64,000 nt of DNA from Candidatus Thioglobus sp. (GCA_028352435.1 JAOMMB010000004.1:1-64000), one strand, 5' to 3'. Shown: positions 21,805 to 33,929, numbered from the stretch's first letter. Translations and numbers: made by a program. The notes: generated from the sequence alone by a model not told the origin.

Positions 21805-23140
21805 CACACAATACCCCTATTGGAAAAGTAAGGATCTAAAGCCTGAGCCTAAAGTTTCAGTGATTGGTGAAGATGTTATTTTTGAAAATAATGTTGATGA
21901 TATTGATCTAGAAGTAGTGGAGGCTAAGCTTACCAAGGCGCGTACTCAGCTTATTTTAGATAAGCCTTTTTTAGGAAATCTAGTCTTAAGATTACCACTT
22001 AAAGCAGCAGGATCTTGGTGTAAAACCAGTGCCACTGATGCAAAAAGCTTTTATTACAGTCCTAGTTTTATTGATAAATTAAACAACCATCAGACTAAAT
22101 TCGTCTTGATTCATGAAGCACTTCACTGTGCTCTCACGCACTTTGCTAGACGAGGTAATCGTGACAAACATAAATGGGATCTGGCTTGTGATTTTGCCAT
22201 TAATCCACTATTGGTCAAAGAAGGTTTTCGCCCTCCATTTGATGTACCTATTTTTAGCAAATATGAAAGTATGATTGCTGAAGAAATCTACCCAATGATT
22301 GATGATAGTATTGATACTGAACCTATGGACCAGCATTTGTATGATGACGATCCAAAAGACGATACCGACGAATCTGATGGCGGTATGAGAGAAGATAGCT
22401 TGGAAGGTGAAAAAGACAACACCAAAGGCAAGAGTCCAAAGAACAAGCCTTCACCAGGTCAAGCAAACGCCGAGAGTTTGGCTGAAAAACCCGCACCACT
22501 AACACCTGATGAAATGCAAGAGCTAAGCAGTAAGTGGCAAAAAAACCTTGCTTCAAGTGCGCAGTTAGCACAACAAGCTGGCAAACTTGATGGTGAATTT
22601 GCCAAGCTAATTGATTTTTTCTTACAGCCTCAATTATCCTGGCAATCGCTTTTAGCGCAGTATATGTCTAGTCTTGCTCGAGATGATTTTTCCTACTCCA
22701 GACCTTCCAGAAGAAGTGGTGACGCCATCTTGCCCTCATTAAGATCTAGCCAAATTGACATCACTGTTGCGATTGATACTTCTGGATCTATTTCTCAAAA
22801 TGAGATTGATGAATTTGTGTCTGAGATTAATGCCATTAAAAGTAATATGCGCGCCTCGATTACGCTCATCGCTTGTGATGAAAAGGTAAATCCAAATTTA
22901 ATTTGGCGATTTGAGGCCTGGGATGAATTATCATTTCCTGCTTCTCTAGGAGGTGGAAAGGGTACTAATTTTAACCCCGTGTTTGATTATCTAGAACAAC
23001 AAGATTCCCCCTCTAGCGTGCTTATTTATTTCACAGATGCCAAAGGTAAGTTTCCAGAGTTTGAGCCAAATTATCCAGTGATGTGGTTAGTTAAAGGCAA
23101 AGAGCCAATCCCTTGGGGCTCTAGAATTCAACTCAATTAA
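21797..23140 (+). CDS. VWA-like metallopeptidase (DUF2201-type), MoxR partner
   Basis: HEALHCALTHFARRGNRDKHKWDLACDFAINPLL (HExxH-like), VAIDTSGSIS (MIDAS-like); start moved to ATG 21797, which overlaps the hemerythrin ORF end. Confidence 0.88.
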   Translation: MSDTQYPYWKSKDLKPEPKVSVIGEDVIFENNVDDIDLEVVEAKLTKARTQLILDKPFLGNLVLRLPLKAAGSWCKTSATDAKSFYYSPSFIDKLNNHQTKFVLIHEALHCALTHFARRGNRDKHKWDLACDFAINPLLVKEGFRPPFDVPIFSKYESMIAEEIYPMIDDSIDTEPMDQHLYDDDPKDDTDESDGGMREDSLEGEKDNTKGKSPKNKPSPGQANAESLAEKPAPLTPDEMQELSSKWQKNLASSAQLAQQAGKLDGEFAKLIDFFLQPQLSWQSLLAQYMSSLARDDFSYSRPSRRSGDAILPSLRSSQIDITVAIDTSGSISQNEIDEFVSEINAIKSNMRASITLIACDEKVNPNLIWRFEAWDELSFPASLGGGKGTNFNPVFDYLEQQDSPSSVLIYFTDAKGKFPEFEPNYPVMWLVKGKEPIPWGSRIQLN

Positions 23141-23142
23141 TT

Positions 23143-23457
23143 ATGCTTGATTTAACGCCTGAAAAATTAGAAAAATATCTAGAAACCAATCAACCTTTAT
23201 TACTTGATGTTAGAGAGCAGTGGGAATGGGATAAATGCCATTTAGACAATTCACGACTATTACCCATGGGCCAAATTATGGCCAATATTGATAGTTTAGA
23301 TAAATCAGCAGAAATGGTAATCATTTGCCACCATGGTATTCGCTCTATGCAGGTTGCTCGCTATTTTGAATCGATTGGATTTGATCAGATTATTAATCTT
23401 AAAGGTGGACTTGACGCCTGGGCTAAAAGTATCGATAGCTCAATGACACAGTATTAA
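23143..23457 (+). CDS. Rhodanese-domain protein
   Basis: LLDVREQWEWDKCHLDNSRLLPMGQI, VIICHHGIRSMQVARYFESIGF. Confidence 0.9.
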   Translation: MLDLTPEKLEKYLETNQPLLLDVREQWEWDKCHLDNSRLLPMGQIMANIDSLDKSAEMVIICHHGIRSMQVARYFESIGFDQIINLKGGLDAWAKSIDSSMTQY

Positions 23458-24197
23458 CCTAAACGCTGCCTGCTAGCTTCAAACAAGCTAATACCCGTTG
23501 CTACCGATACATTAAGACTTTCAACATTACCCTGCATTGGGATTAATGCCAACTGATCACAAGATTGCTTGGTAAGGTTTCTAAGGCCGCTACCCTCAGC
23601 GCCCATAATAAGCGCGGTAGGAGTGGTTAGATCAATTTGGTAAATAGAAGTCTCAGTAGAGCCGTCTAAGCCCACTACCCAGATATTTTCTTGTTGCAGA
23701 GCTTTGATAGTTCTAGCAAGGTTTGTCACTTGGAAAATTTTTAATTGATTTAATGCACCTGCCGCTGTTTTATGTACTAAAGCATTAATAGGTGCAGAAC
23801 CGTCTTTATTGATAACCACACAATCAACTCCTGCAGCATTTGCACTGCGCAGGCAAGCGCCTAGGTTTCTAGGATCTTGAATGGAGTCTAAGATCAAAAT
23901 CAAAGGAATTTTATCCAATCGAGAAACAAAGCTAATCAACTCATTTTGGTTAGGCAGGGTAGGCAGTAAAATTTCAGCAGCCACACCTTGGTGTGTTTGA
24001 TTTTTAGTAAGCTTATCCAGCTGTTGTTTACTAGATTTAACGGTATTAATATCGAGTTGATTAAGCTGATCTGTAATCTGATTAACGCGCTTATCGTTGC
24101 GGTTATCGAGTGTTAATACTCTTACAAAACCTTCTGGTGCAGAATCAAGCTGAGCCTGAATGGCGTGAAAGCCAAAAATAACTATTGTTTTAGGCAT
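23454..24197 (-). CDS. rlmB: 23S rRNA (guanosine2251-2'-O)-methyltransferase RlmB
   Basis: SPOUT methyltransferase: LILDSIQDPRNLGACLRSANAAGVD, IPMQGNVESLNVSVATGISLFEASRQR. Confidence 0.93.
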   Translation of the reverse strand: MPKTIVIFGFHAIQAQLDSAPEGFVRVLTLDNRNDKRVNQITDQLNQLDINTVKSSKQQLDKLTKNQTHQGVAAEILLPTLPNQNELISFVSRLDKIPLILILDSIQDPRNLGACLRSANAAGVDCVVINKDGSAPINALVHKTAAGALNQLKIFQVTNLARTIKALQQENIWVVGLDGSTETSIYQIDLTTPTALIMGAEGSGLRNLTKQSCDQLALIPMQGNVESLNVSVATGISLFEASRQRLG

Positions 24198-24208
24198 GAG
24201 AGGGTGGG

Positions 24209-25105
24209 CTAGAGTTTGTGATCAAATATTTCAATATAAGCATCTTTTCTAAGTTTTTTAGTCCAGTTGCTAAAGTACTGATTTTTCTTTTGGCGAATTA
24301 ACGCCGCTTTAATTGTCTTTAAATGGTTATCAACCTGACGCTTTTCAATAATTTTTACTAATCTCCAGCCATTACCAGCTTTAAAAGGAGCGGACAATTC
24401 TTGTACTTTTAGCGCTTTTATTGCCTTAATAAAGTCCTTAGGTAGACGCTTTTGTATAATCCAGTCAGATTCACCGCCATTTTTGTAAGACTCGTCTTGA
24501 GAATATAGCTTTGCCAAGCCAGAAAAAGATTTCCCTTGTTTAATCTGGATGGATAAATCAACTAGCAATGCCTGAATTAAATCATCTTGTGATTGCAGCA
24601 ACGAATCAGTTTTATCAATAGAGCTAATAGCAATTTGAGCAATACGAATTTGAGTCTCAATATCATCACCAGTTGCTGGATTATCTTTTATGGTCTGATC
24701 AATTTCAGCTTGGCTAATGGATAATTTAGCCTTACTGCTAATCAACTCTTTAAGGCCATTTAGGGATAATTGCTGCTGAATGCTTGCCATAATTTCCCCA
24801 AATTCAGGCCTTTTTTGCAACTGCTCAAGGGTTAATTTGTTTTGACTAGCAACTCGTTTAAGCATATTGTTAATGGCAACTGGCTTAGGTTTGACGCCTA
24901 ATTGCTTAACTTTATCCATTTGCAAAAGTATGTCAACTTGCTGATTAACAGCTTCTAATTTACCTTCTTTAGACTTCTGAGCATCTGTTTTAGTATTAAT
25001 GGCATCACGAGTAATTAAATGATCATTAACAATAGCAATAATACTATTAGGTGTGGCGGCTGAATTAAGTGAAACAACCAACAACAATAAAAGAAATTTA
25101 CTCAT
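24209..25105 (-). CDS. surA: SurA-like periplasmic chaperone/peptidyl-prolyl isomerase
   Basis: Signal peptide, NSIIAIVNDHLITRDAI, one parvulin-like region (LYSQDESYKNGGESDWI), located downstream of lptD. Confidence 0.88.
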   Translation of the reverse strand: MSKFLLLLLVVSLNSAATPNSIIAIVNDHLITRDAINTKTDAQKSKEGKLEAVNQQVDILLQMDKVKQLGVKPKPVAINNMLKRVASQNKLTLEQLQKRPEFGEIMASIQQQLSLNGLKELISSKAKLSISQAEIDQTIKDNPATGDDIETQIRIAQIAISSIDKTDSLLQSQDDLIQALLVDLSIQIKQGKSFSGLAKLYSQDESYKNGGESDWIIQKRLPKDFIKAIKALKVQELSAPFKAGNGWRLVKIIEKRQVDNHLKTIKAALIRQKKNQYFSNWTKKLRKDAYIEIFDHKL

Positions 25106-25106
25106 T

Positions 25107-27278
25107 TTAAAAATCATCCAAGTTAGCTAGGTAGTTTGGCACCTCATCCTCAAGACGTTTAGATAAGCCAGGTGAGGTGGTAGCAAGACCTTTAAGTACT
25201 AATTCAAAGTTAGTTACATAGTCATAGTCATTGCCACTAACATGCTTTTTAAAGTGAGCTAAACGTAGTGCCCAACAGCAAGATTCATAAGCCACACCTG
25301 TGGTTTCTCTATTAGTAATTGAATCAGTGATCGATCGATTAAGACCTGCAAATACATGCACTTTTTGGGTAATTGGGTAAGCGCCATAAAGTTCAGCAGT
25401 TTTTACTCCAGCATTATCATGATGCGCCAAAGTTAGGAATTTTCTAGGGTTAAGAATATAGCTTACTGAACTGTCACGCTTATCAATTATGTTGGTTTCT
25501 GGGTCGTATTGCAACGTGTTGTTAAAGGTAAAGTTGTCAAGGCTCAAATCTGCCGATAAGGCAATGTCCGAGTATTTTCGATCCGCACCATTTGGAGAAA
25601 TTACATCTCCATAAAAAGATTGGGCAGATTTTAAAGATAAATAAGTGTCACCGGTTTCTTCATCAATAAAGTCAGATTCAAGACCAAAAGTAAAGTCGTT
25701 AGCTTTGTTGATAATATCAATACCAGTATATTGTTGCCCTGAAAACAAACCCTCATAAGAGTCATTTTTATCAGCTGAGTCGAAATTAACACTCGGGTTT
25801 GCCTTGCTAGGTGTGTAATTGTAGGCCAGTCTTGGTGTTAAGGTTTGAATAAGATCTGTACCAAAGAAGCTGGTCTCCCTTTCCAGGAAAAGCTTTGAAT
25901 CTAGGCCAAAACTATAGATAGATCTATTCTCATCCGCAGCATTGTCCAGTGCATAATCTGTACTAGAAAGATTAAGTTTTGGGGTTAATGAGTAGGCATT
26001 AGTTGTGATTGGACGAGAGAAGTTTGCTTGAGCATGGGTTCGCACGCCTGTGGTGGTTGATGTTTGATGTTCAAACTTGGTGCTTACTAAAGATAAGTCC
26101 ATTTGACGATTATCCGTTCCTTTAAAAGATTTACTAATTGAAACTTCAGGCGCGCGTGTATAGGCAGCAGAGCCGTTGTTAATTAATTGCTCAGTTTCAG
26201 CAAAGACAGCCATGCTTAGATCTTGCGCTTCATCTGCATAGGTTAGATCAATGTGAGAATGTAGGGCGGTAGCGCTGGTATCACTGTGTGCAATTTCCTT
26301 AAAATAATCTTTATCAGAAACACGATTAGTCACCAGGCTTAACTCAGTTTTATCATTAATCGATAAATCAATGGTTGAGTTTAACAACCAACGCTTGTTG
26401 TTAGTAATATCATCTTCATTAAGATAATGACCTTCAACCTCAAAGCGACCTTTGTCTAAATATTTATTACTGGCAATTAATTGTCGATACTTACCCTCAA
26501 CAACACTACCACGACTTGAGAGTTGATTAAGGGTTAACAAAAAGTCACGATCTGGGGCGATATTAAAGTAATAAGGGATTCTAACTTGATAGCTATTACT
26601 TTCATTAACAGCCGATTCACTATAACTACCAAATGCAGGCGCTAAAAAACCTGAGCCTCGTCCTTCTAACACCCATTCATGATGAGGCGTGTAAAACACA
26701 GGAACACCTAAAAACTCAACCACTACATCATTAGCAACACCGCGATTAGTTGTTGAGTTAAGTGTGATTTGATTTGCTTTCATTTGCCAGTCAGTATTAC
26801 CCAGTGGGCATAAAGAGTAGCTAGCATCGTCAAAGACCTGCATAGTGCCATCGTTAACCACTTGCTGAGCTTGGCCATTTATCTTAGTGTCTGGATAATG
26901 AAATTGAACTTGATTTAGAGTGGTGCGGGTTATATCTGCCTGTTTTTTAACAATGGCACTATTGCCTATTAACATCAGCTCATCATTTTGAAATTGAACA
27001 TTGCCTTTAGCTGTAGAGGTTTTATCTGATTTTTTAATCTTAATTTCATCTGCACTTAAATAATAAGCACTAGAATTAAGAGAAACATTTCCAGACAAAA
27101 GATAGGTATCACTTTTAGTGACTTCGCTACGATCAGCAACTACGTCCAAATTTTCATCATTTGATAAGGTTTGCTTTGGAAAAAGTAAGCGATTCTCTTC
27201 ACAATTTAAAATGTATCCCTGTGCATTGGCCAAACTAGAAAGTAAAGCAAACGAGCAAAGAGTAAGTAACTTTTTCAT
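25107..27278 (-). CDS. lptD: LPS-assembly protein LptD
   Basis: OstA domain (VVADRSEVTKSDTYLLSGNVSLN) plus C-terminal barrel with CC pair (YESCCWALRL). Confidence 0.94.
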   Translation of the reverse strand: MKKLLTLCSFALLSSLANAQGYILNCEENRLLFPKQTLSNDENLDVVADRSEVTKSDTYLLSGNVSLNSSAYYLSADEIKIKKSDKTSTAKGNVQFQNDELMLIGNSAIVKKQADITRTTLNQVQFHYPDTKINGQAQQVVNDGTMQVFDDASYSLCPLGNTDWQMKANQITLNSTTNRGVANDVVVEFLGVPVFYTPHHEWVLEGRGSGFLAPAFGSYSESAVNESNSYQVRIPYYFNIAPDRDFLLTLNQLSSRGSVVEGKYRQLIASNKYLDKGRFEVEGHYLNEDDITNNKRWLLNSTIDLSINDKTELSLVTNRVSDKDYFKEIAHSDTSATALHSHIDLTYADEAQDLSMAVFAETEQLINNGSAAYTRAPEVSISKSFKGTDNRQMDLSLVSTKFEHQTSTTTGVRTHAQANFSRPITTNAYSLTPKLNLSSTDYALDNAADENRSIYSFGLDSKLFLERETSFFGTDLIQTLTPRLAYNYTPSKANPSVNFDSADKNDSYEGLFSGQQYTGIDIINKANDFTFGLESDFIDEETGDTYLSLKSAQSFYGDVISPNGADRKYSDIALSADLSLDNFTFNNTLQYDPETNIIDKRDSSVSYILNPRKFLTLAHHDNAGVKTAELYGAYPITQKVHVFAGLNRSITDSITNRETTGVAYESCCWALRLAHFKKHVSGNDYDYVTNFELVLKGLATTSPGLSKRLEDEVPNYLANLDDF

Positions 27279-27413
27279 GATGATAGTTATATTTTTATAA
27301 TCCAATTATTTTAACACCAACTAAATAGCAATATCCTCAATATATTAGCTTCATGAGCGTGCATTTATTTGGGTAAAATAACTGAGGTTTTATCAATAAT
27401 GGAAGTACTAATA

Positions 27414-28577
27414 ATGGCTTGGAACGATAATAATAATCAAAAACCTTGGGGCGACAACAACCAGACGCCTCCTGATTTAGATGGTGTAATTAAAGAATTT
27501 AAAGACAAATTTAACAGCCTATTTGGCGCTGGTAATTCAACCAGTTCATCAGATGCACCAAAAGCACCGCAAGGTAGCCTGAAATTTGTTGTCATCATTG
27601 GTGTTCTTGTTTGGATGCTATCAGGAATCTATATTATCGATCCTGCTGAAAAAGGGGTTGTATTACGCTTTGGCGCCTTCCAAGAAGAGACCTCTCAAGG
27701 TCCTCATTGGCACCTACCATTTCCTATTGAATCTGTAAGTAGAGTCAATGTAGCGCAAATTAGAACCGCTGAAATAGGCTATCGTAATGCCGTTCAAGGA
27801 AGTCGCAACTTTGGCGGCAATGTTTCTTCAGAATCACTCATGTTGACCAAAGATGAAAACATGATTGATGCTAAGTTTGCGGTTCAATACAAAATTAACG
27901 ACGTACAAGCGTATCTATTTAATGTTGCTTCTCCAGATACAACATTGCGTCAAGTATCTGAAAGTGCTATTCGTCAAGTAGTTGGTCAAAACACCATGGA
28001 TTACATCTTAACTGAAGGTCGAGTTAGTATTGCCGACGACATTAAAGACAAATCTCAAGAATTGTTAGACTTATATCAGACAGGTTTACAAATTACTACA
28101 GTAAACATGCAAGATGCTCAGCCACCTGAGCAAGTTCAAGCGGCCTTTTCTGATGCTGTTAAAGCTCGAGAAGATAAACAGCGTTTGATTAATGAAGCTC
28201 AAACATATGCCAATGATATTTTGCCAAAATCTCGAGGCCTTGCTGCACGTCTACTTGAAGAATCTAAAGCTTATAAGTCTGAAGTAACTTCTAAGTCAGA
28301 AGGTGAGGCGTCCAGATTTAAGCAAATTTTAGCCGAGTATGAAAAAGCGCCTTCAGTTACTAAAGAACGACTTTACCTTGAAACCATGGAAAGTGTCCTT
28401 GCTTCAACCAGTAAAGTTGTGGTTGACTCAAAAGCAAATTCAATGATGTATTTGCCTATTGATAAGCTAATCAATAATAAGCGAACTAACATCCAGCCTA
28501 CTTCTCAAGCAACTCAAGAACAGATAGAAGCACCAAGTGGTTCTAATAATATTTTCCGTAATAGAGGGGTAAGATAA
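27414..28577 (+). CDS. hflK: FtsH protease modulator HflK
   Basis: MAWNDNNNQKPWG, GIYIIDPAEKGVVLRFGAF band-7 domain; followed by hflC. Confidence 0.95.
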   Translation: MAWNDNNNQKPWGDNNQTPPDLDGVIKEFKDKFNSLFGAGNSTSSSDAPKAPQGSLKFVVIIGVLVWMLSGIYIIDPAEKGVVLRFGAFQEETSQGPHWHLPFPIESVSRVNVAQIRTAEIGYRNAVQGSRNFGGNVSSESLMLTKDENMIDAKFAVQYKINDVQAYLFNVASPDTTLRQVSESAIRQVVGQNTMDYILTEGRVSIADDIKDKSQELLDLYQTGLQITTVNMQDAQPPEQVQAAFSDAVKAREDKQRLINEAQTYANDILPKSRGLAARLLEESKAYKSEVTSKSEGEASRFKQILAEYEKAPSVTKERLYLETMESVLASTSKVVVDSKANSMMYLPIDKLINNKRTNIQPTSQATQEQIEAPSGSNNIFRNRGVR

Positions 28578-29434
28578 TGCAAAAATTAGGATTAATTATC
28601 ATTGCTGCAGTATTTTTTATACTGAGTACAGCACTATATACGGTTAGTGAAACTGAAACTGCCATCAAGCTTCGTTTAGGTGAAATTGTTAGTGTTGAAA
28701 AAGAGCCAGGGCTTAAGTTTAAAACACCGTTTGTCAATAATGTAGTCAAATTTGATAATCGAGTTCAAACACTTGATGCGCCATCTGAGCGCTTCTTAAC
28801 AGGTGAAAAGAAAAACGTTATCGTTGATTCATATGTTAAATGGCGTATTATCGACGCTGAGAAGTTCTATAAGTCGACAGGTGGCAACTTAGCGCGAACT
28901 AATAATCGTTTAGCGCAAATTATCAAAACCGGCCTTAAAAGTGAATTCTCAAAACGTACTATTGCTGATGTTGTTTCAGGCGAACGTAGCGAAATCATGA
29001 CTAGCATTGCAAAGCTTGCTAAGAAAGATATTGGCGATTTTGGTATTGAAATTATTGATGTTCGTATTAAGCGTATTGATTTATCTCAAGAGGTTTCCAA
29101 TTCAGTTTATCGTCGAATGCAAGCAGAGCGAAATCGTGTTGCGAAAGAATTTAGATCTAAAGGTGCTGAAGAAGCGGAAATTATTCAGGCGGCAGCTGAC
29201 AAAAAGAGAACCATTATTTTAGCTGACGCTTATCGTGATTCAGAAATCATACGCGGTGAAGGCGATGCAATCTCGGCATCAAACTATGCTCAAGCATACA
29301 GCCAGAATGCTGATTTTTATTCATTCTATCGTTCATTAGAATCTTATAAGAAATCGTTTTCTGGTCAGAATGACATTTTGGTGTTAAACCCAAACACTGA
29401 GTTCTTCCGTCACTTTAACCCGAAGGCTAAATAA
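28577..29434 (+). CDS. hflC: FtsH protease modulator HflC
   Basis: Band-7 domain, TVSETETAIKLRLGEIV, RMQAERNRVAKEFRSKGAEEAEIIQA. Confidence 0.95.
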   Translation: MQKLGLIIIAAVFFILSTALYTVSETETAIKLRLGEIVSVEKEPGLKFKTPFVNNVVKFDNRVQTLDAPSERFLTGEKKNVIVDSYVKWRIIDAEKFYKSTGGNLARTNNRLAQIIKTGLKSEFSKRTIADVVSGERSEIMTSIAKLAKKDIGDFGIEIIDVRIKRIDLSQEVSNSVYRRMQAERNRVAKEFRSKGAEEAEIIQAAADKKRTIILADAYRDSEIIRGEGDAISASNYAQAYSQNADFYSFYRSLESYKKSFSGQNDILVLNPNTEFFRHFNPKAK

Positions 29435-29442
29435 GCACTTAT

Positions 29443-30396
29443 ATGAAATCTTGGCAGTTACCTGAGGGTATTGATGAATTAAGCGGTAATCAGGCTCTTA
29501 ATTTTGAAATGCTACGTCGTCAATTAATAGATCTATATACTGAAAAAGGTTTTGGTTTAGTGATCCCGCCAATGGTGGAGCATATTGATTCGTTACTTCT
29601 AACCAGCGACTCGGTTAATGAAAAAACATTTAAGTTTTTAGATCCAGCTAGTGGGAAAATGCTAGGTGTTCATGCTGATATTACGCCGCAAATTGCACGT
29701 ATTGATGCGAGACGTGCCAGTAACAATATTGAAAAATATTGTTACATTAATGCAATCCTACAAACCAGTGCTGATGACTTTTATGATTCACGCTCTCCCA
29801 TTCAGGCGGGTGCAGAATTATATGGCTCTAATGAAATCTCAGCGGATATTGAAGTAATTGAATTGATGCTAGACAGTTTAAAGATTCTATCGATCGATCC
29901 GGTTGTTGTTAGTTTAGGAAATGTAGCCATTTTTGATGCCTTAATGGCGGATGAATCGCTAGACTTGGATCAGGCAGCTGAACTACGTCACATCTTTGCG
30001 CATCGCTCATCACCAGATCTATCTGTTTTTATCAATAAGCATCCTCTTGTTAATGCGCCTTTATTTAATGCACTTATCAAGTTAGAGGGTGATAATAGTG
30101 TATTGAATCAAGCCTTGGATTTGTTTGTCAATTTTCCAAATGCGATCAGTGCCATCAAAGATTTACAGGCAATTGATCGAGCACTTAAAGGTAAAAATAT
30201 TCAAGCAAGTTATGATTTAGCTGAACTACAAACTTATGAATACCATACAGGCATTGTATTTTCAGCTTATAACCAAAACTACTCTAAGGCTTTAGCACAA
30301 GGCGGGCGTTATAACGGAATTGGTGAGTCGTTTGGGCAGTCAAGAGCGGCCACAGGATTTTCATTTGACTTGAAGTTTTTATCTCAATCAAAGTAA
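29443..30396 (+). CDS. hisZ: ATP phosphoribosyltransferase regulatory subunit HisZ
   Basis: HisRS-like fold, WQLPEGIDELSGNQALNFEMLRRQLIDLYTEKGF; hflC-hisZ-purA synteny. Confidence 0.92.
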   Translation: MKSWQLPEGIDELSGNQALNFEMLRRQLIDLYTEKGFGLVIPPMVEHIDSLLLTSDSVNEKTFKFLDPASGKMLGVHADITPQIARIDARRASNNIEKYCYINAILQTSADDFYDSRSPIQAGAELYGSNEISADIEVIELMLDSLKILSIDPVVVSLGNVAIFDALMADESLDLDQAAELRHIFAHRSSPDLSVFINKHPLVNAPLFNALIKLEGDNSVLNQALDLFVNFPNAISAIKDLQAIDRALKGKNIQASYDLAELQTYEYHTGIVFSAYNQNYSKALAQGGRYNGIGESFGQSRAATGFSFDLKFLSQSK

Positions 30397-30412
30397 GTTT
30401 TATTAACAATAA

Positions 30413-31753
<1,341 letters not shown>

Positions 31754-31757
31754 TTAT

Positions 31758-33929
31758 ATGAGCGACCCGCATCAGAAAAGAGAATCAGAAAAGTACGATA
31801 ACCCTATTCCATCTAGAGAATATATTCTTGAATTTATTAAAAAGAAGCCTATCTCAAAATATGATTTATTTGATTTATTAAAGGTCGATTCTGATCAAAA
31901 AAAACCACTAACTCATCGCCTTAAGGCCATGGTTCGTGATGAGCAACTAAATTGTGATAATGACGGAAATTTTACAATTTTCGATCCAGCTGAAGGTATT
32001 AAAATTGGTACAGTGGTTGCAAATCCTAAAGGCTTTGGCTTTTTGAAGCTTGAAGAGGGTGGTAGAGATTTGCGACTTAACTCAAGACAAATGCAGCTAG
32101 TTTTTCACGGGGACAAGGTTAAGGCTCGCTTAATCAGCAAACGTGGTGACGCTAAGATTGTTGAGGTTCTAGAGAGTGTTAAGACTGTAGTAGCGCGCCT
32201 TCATATCGATGAAGAGGGTAATACTTATGCTGTCGTTGATGACAAGCGCATCCGTAACAACATTAACATACCTAAAATCAGTGACGACAACACAAATGAA
32301 CAAATTGTTATTGTTGAGATCACTAAATCACCAACATTTAAAGCTCTAGCAGAAGGCAGAATTATTCAAATTTTGGGCTCATACATGGATGAAGGCGTTG
32401 AGACAGATGCAGCGCTTTACCGTAATGGTATTCCTGTTGAATTCTCAAAAGAAGCATTAATACAAACTGCAAAAATTCCAGCTGAAGTAACTAAGCAAGA
32501 TAAAAAAGGTCGTATTGATATTACCGATATGAAGCTTGTCACTATTGATGGCGAAGACTCTAAAGATTTTGATGATGCAGTATTTGCAGAGTCAACAAAC
32601 AATGGCTGGAGATTAGTTGTTGCTATTGCTGACGTTTCTCATTACGTAGAAGAGGGAACAGCACTAGACGATGATGCAATCGAGCGAGGTAATTCGGTTT
32701 ACTTCCCGCGTCGTGTAGTACCAATGCTACCTGAGGCTCTATCAAATGGCCTATGTTCAATTAATCCAGGTGTAGAGCGCCTTTGTATGACTTGTGAGAT
32801 GAATATTGATAAAGCAGGAAATTTGCTTGATTATAAATTCTACCCAGCAACCATGTTCTCTCATGCAAGGCTAACCTATACAAAGGTCAGTAAGATTTTA
32901 GAGGAAGATGATCAAGCATTAAAAACAGAATTTGAACCAGTATTAGAAAATTTAAACGACCTTTACGACTTATACAAAGTTTTAAAGGCTGCTAGAACTA
33001 AACGTGGAGTAATGGATTTTGATCGTATTGAATCACAAATCCTTTTTAATGATGCTGGAAAAATTGACAACATCATTGCCCGCTCAAGAAACGATGCGCA
33101 TAAACTTATTGAAGAATGTATGCTGATGGCTAACCAAGCTACCGCTAAATTCTTAGGTGAAAATGAAGAAGACTTCTTGTACCGAATTCATCCAAAGCCA
33201 ACGGCAGAAAAAGTAGAAGTGACTCGTCAATTCCTAACCGCTATTGGCCTTACATTAGAAGGTGGTGATCAGCCAGATTCAAAACATTTTGCGAAAGTAC
33301 TGGAAGACGCTAAAGGTAGAGATGATGAAAATATTATCAAAACCGTAGTTCTTAGAACCATGAAGCAAGCAGTTTATACACCTGCTAACGAAGGGCACTT
33401 TGGCTTGGCATTTGATGATTACACTCACTTTACATCACCAATTAGAAGATATCCTGACTTACTAGTGCATCGCGCCATCAATCGTGTCCTTAAAAAGAAA
33501 AAGCCATCATTGATGAATCGTGTCGTTGGTAAGGTACTGGGCAATAAAAAGAAAGAGCCTTCTAAGAAAATGATTGAGCTGGGTGTAAACTTATCAGTCA
33601 CAGAAAGACGTGCTGATGAAGCTTCTCGCGATGTTGAGCAGTGGCTAAAATGTGAGTATATGCGTGATAAAGTTGGCGATACTTTTAATGGTGTTATTTC
33701 AGGTGTCGCAGGCTTTGGTATTTTTATCGAGCTAACAGATGTCTTTGTTGAAGGTATGATTGCAATGCGTGATATGAAAGATGACTACTACAATTTTGAC
33801 GATGTTCATCATCAATTAAAAGGAGAGCGCACTGGTAAAGTGTTTCAGCTAGGCGATAAAATTAAAATCCAAATTGTTTCAGTTAACTTAGACGATAGAC
33901 AAATGGTATTTGCTCCAGCTGAAGATTAA
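31758..33929 (+). CDS. rnr: Ribonuclease R
   Basis: RNB domain DGEDSKDFDDAVFAE, C-terminal S1 domain. Confidence 0.95.
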   Translation: MSDPHQKRESEKYDNPIPSREYILEFIKKKPISKYDLFDLLKVDSDQKKPLTHRLKAMVRDEQLNCDNDGNFTIFDPAEGIKIGTVVANPKGFGFLKLEEGGRDLRLNSRQMQLVFHGDKVKARLISKRGDAKIVEVLESVKTVVARLHIDEEGNTYAVVDDKRIRNNINIPKISDDNTNEQIVIVEITKSPTFKALAEGRIIQILGSYMDEGVETDAALYRNGIPVEFSKEALIQTAKIPAEVTKQDKKGRIDITDMKLVTIDGEDSKDFDDAVFAESTNNGWRLVVAIADVSHYVEEGTALDDDAIERGNSVYFPRRVVPMLPEALSNGLCSINPGVERLCMTCEMNIDKAGNLLDYKFYPATMFSHARLTYTKVSKILEEDDQALKTEFEPVLENLNDLYDLYKVLKAARTKRGVMDFDRIESQILFNDAGKIDNIIARSRNDAHKLIEECMLMANQATAKFLGENEEDFLYRIHPKPTAEKVEVTRQFLTAIGLTLEGGDQPDSKHFAKVLEDAKGRDDENIIKTVVLRTMKQAVYTPANEGHFGLAFDDYTHFTSPIRRYPDLLVHRAINRVLKKKKPSLMNRVVGKVLGNKKKEPSKKMIELGVNLSVTERRADEASRDVEQWLKCEYMRDKVGDTFNGVISGVAGFGIFIELTDVFVEGMIAMRDMKDDYYNFDDVHHQLKGERTGKVFQLGDKIKIQIVSVNLDDRQMVFAPAED

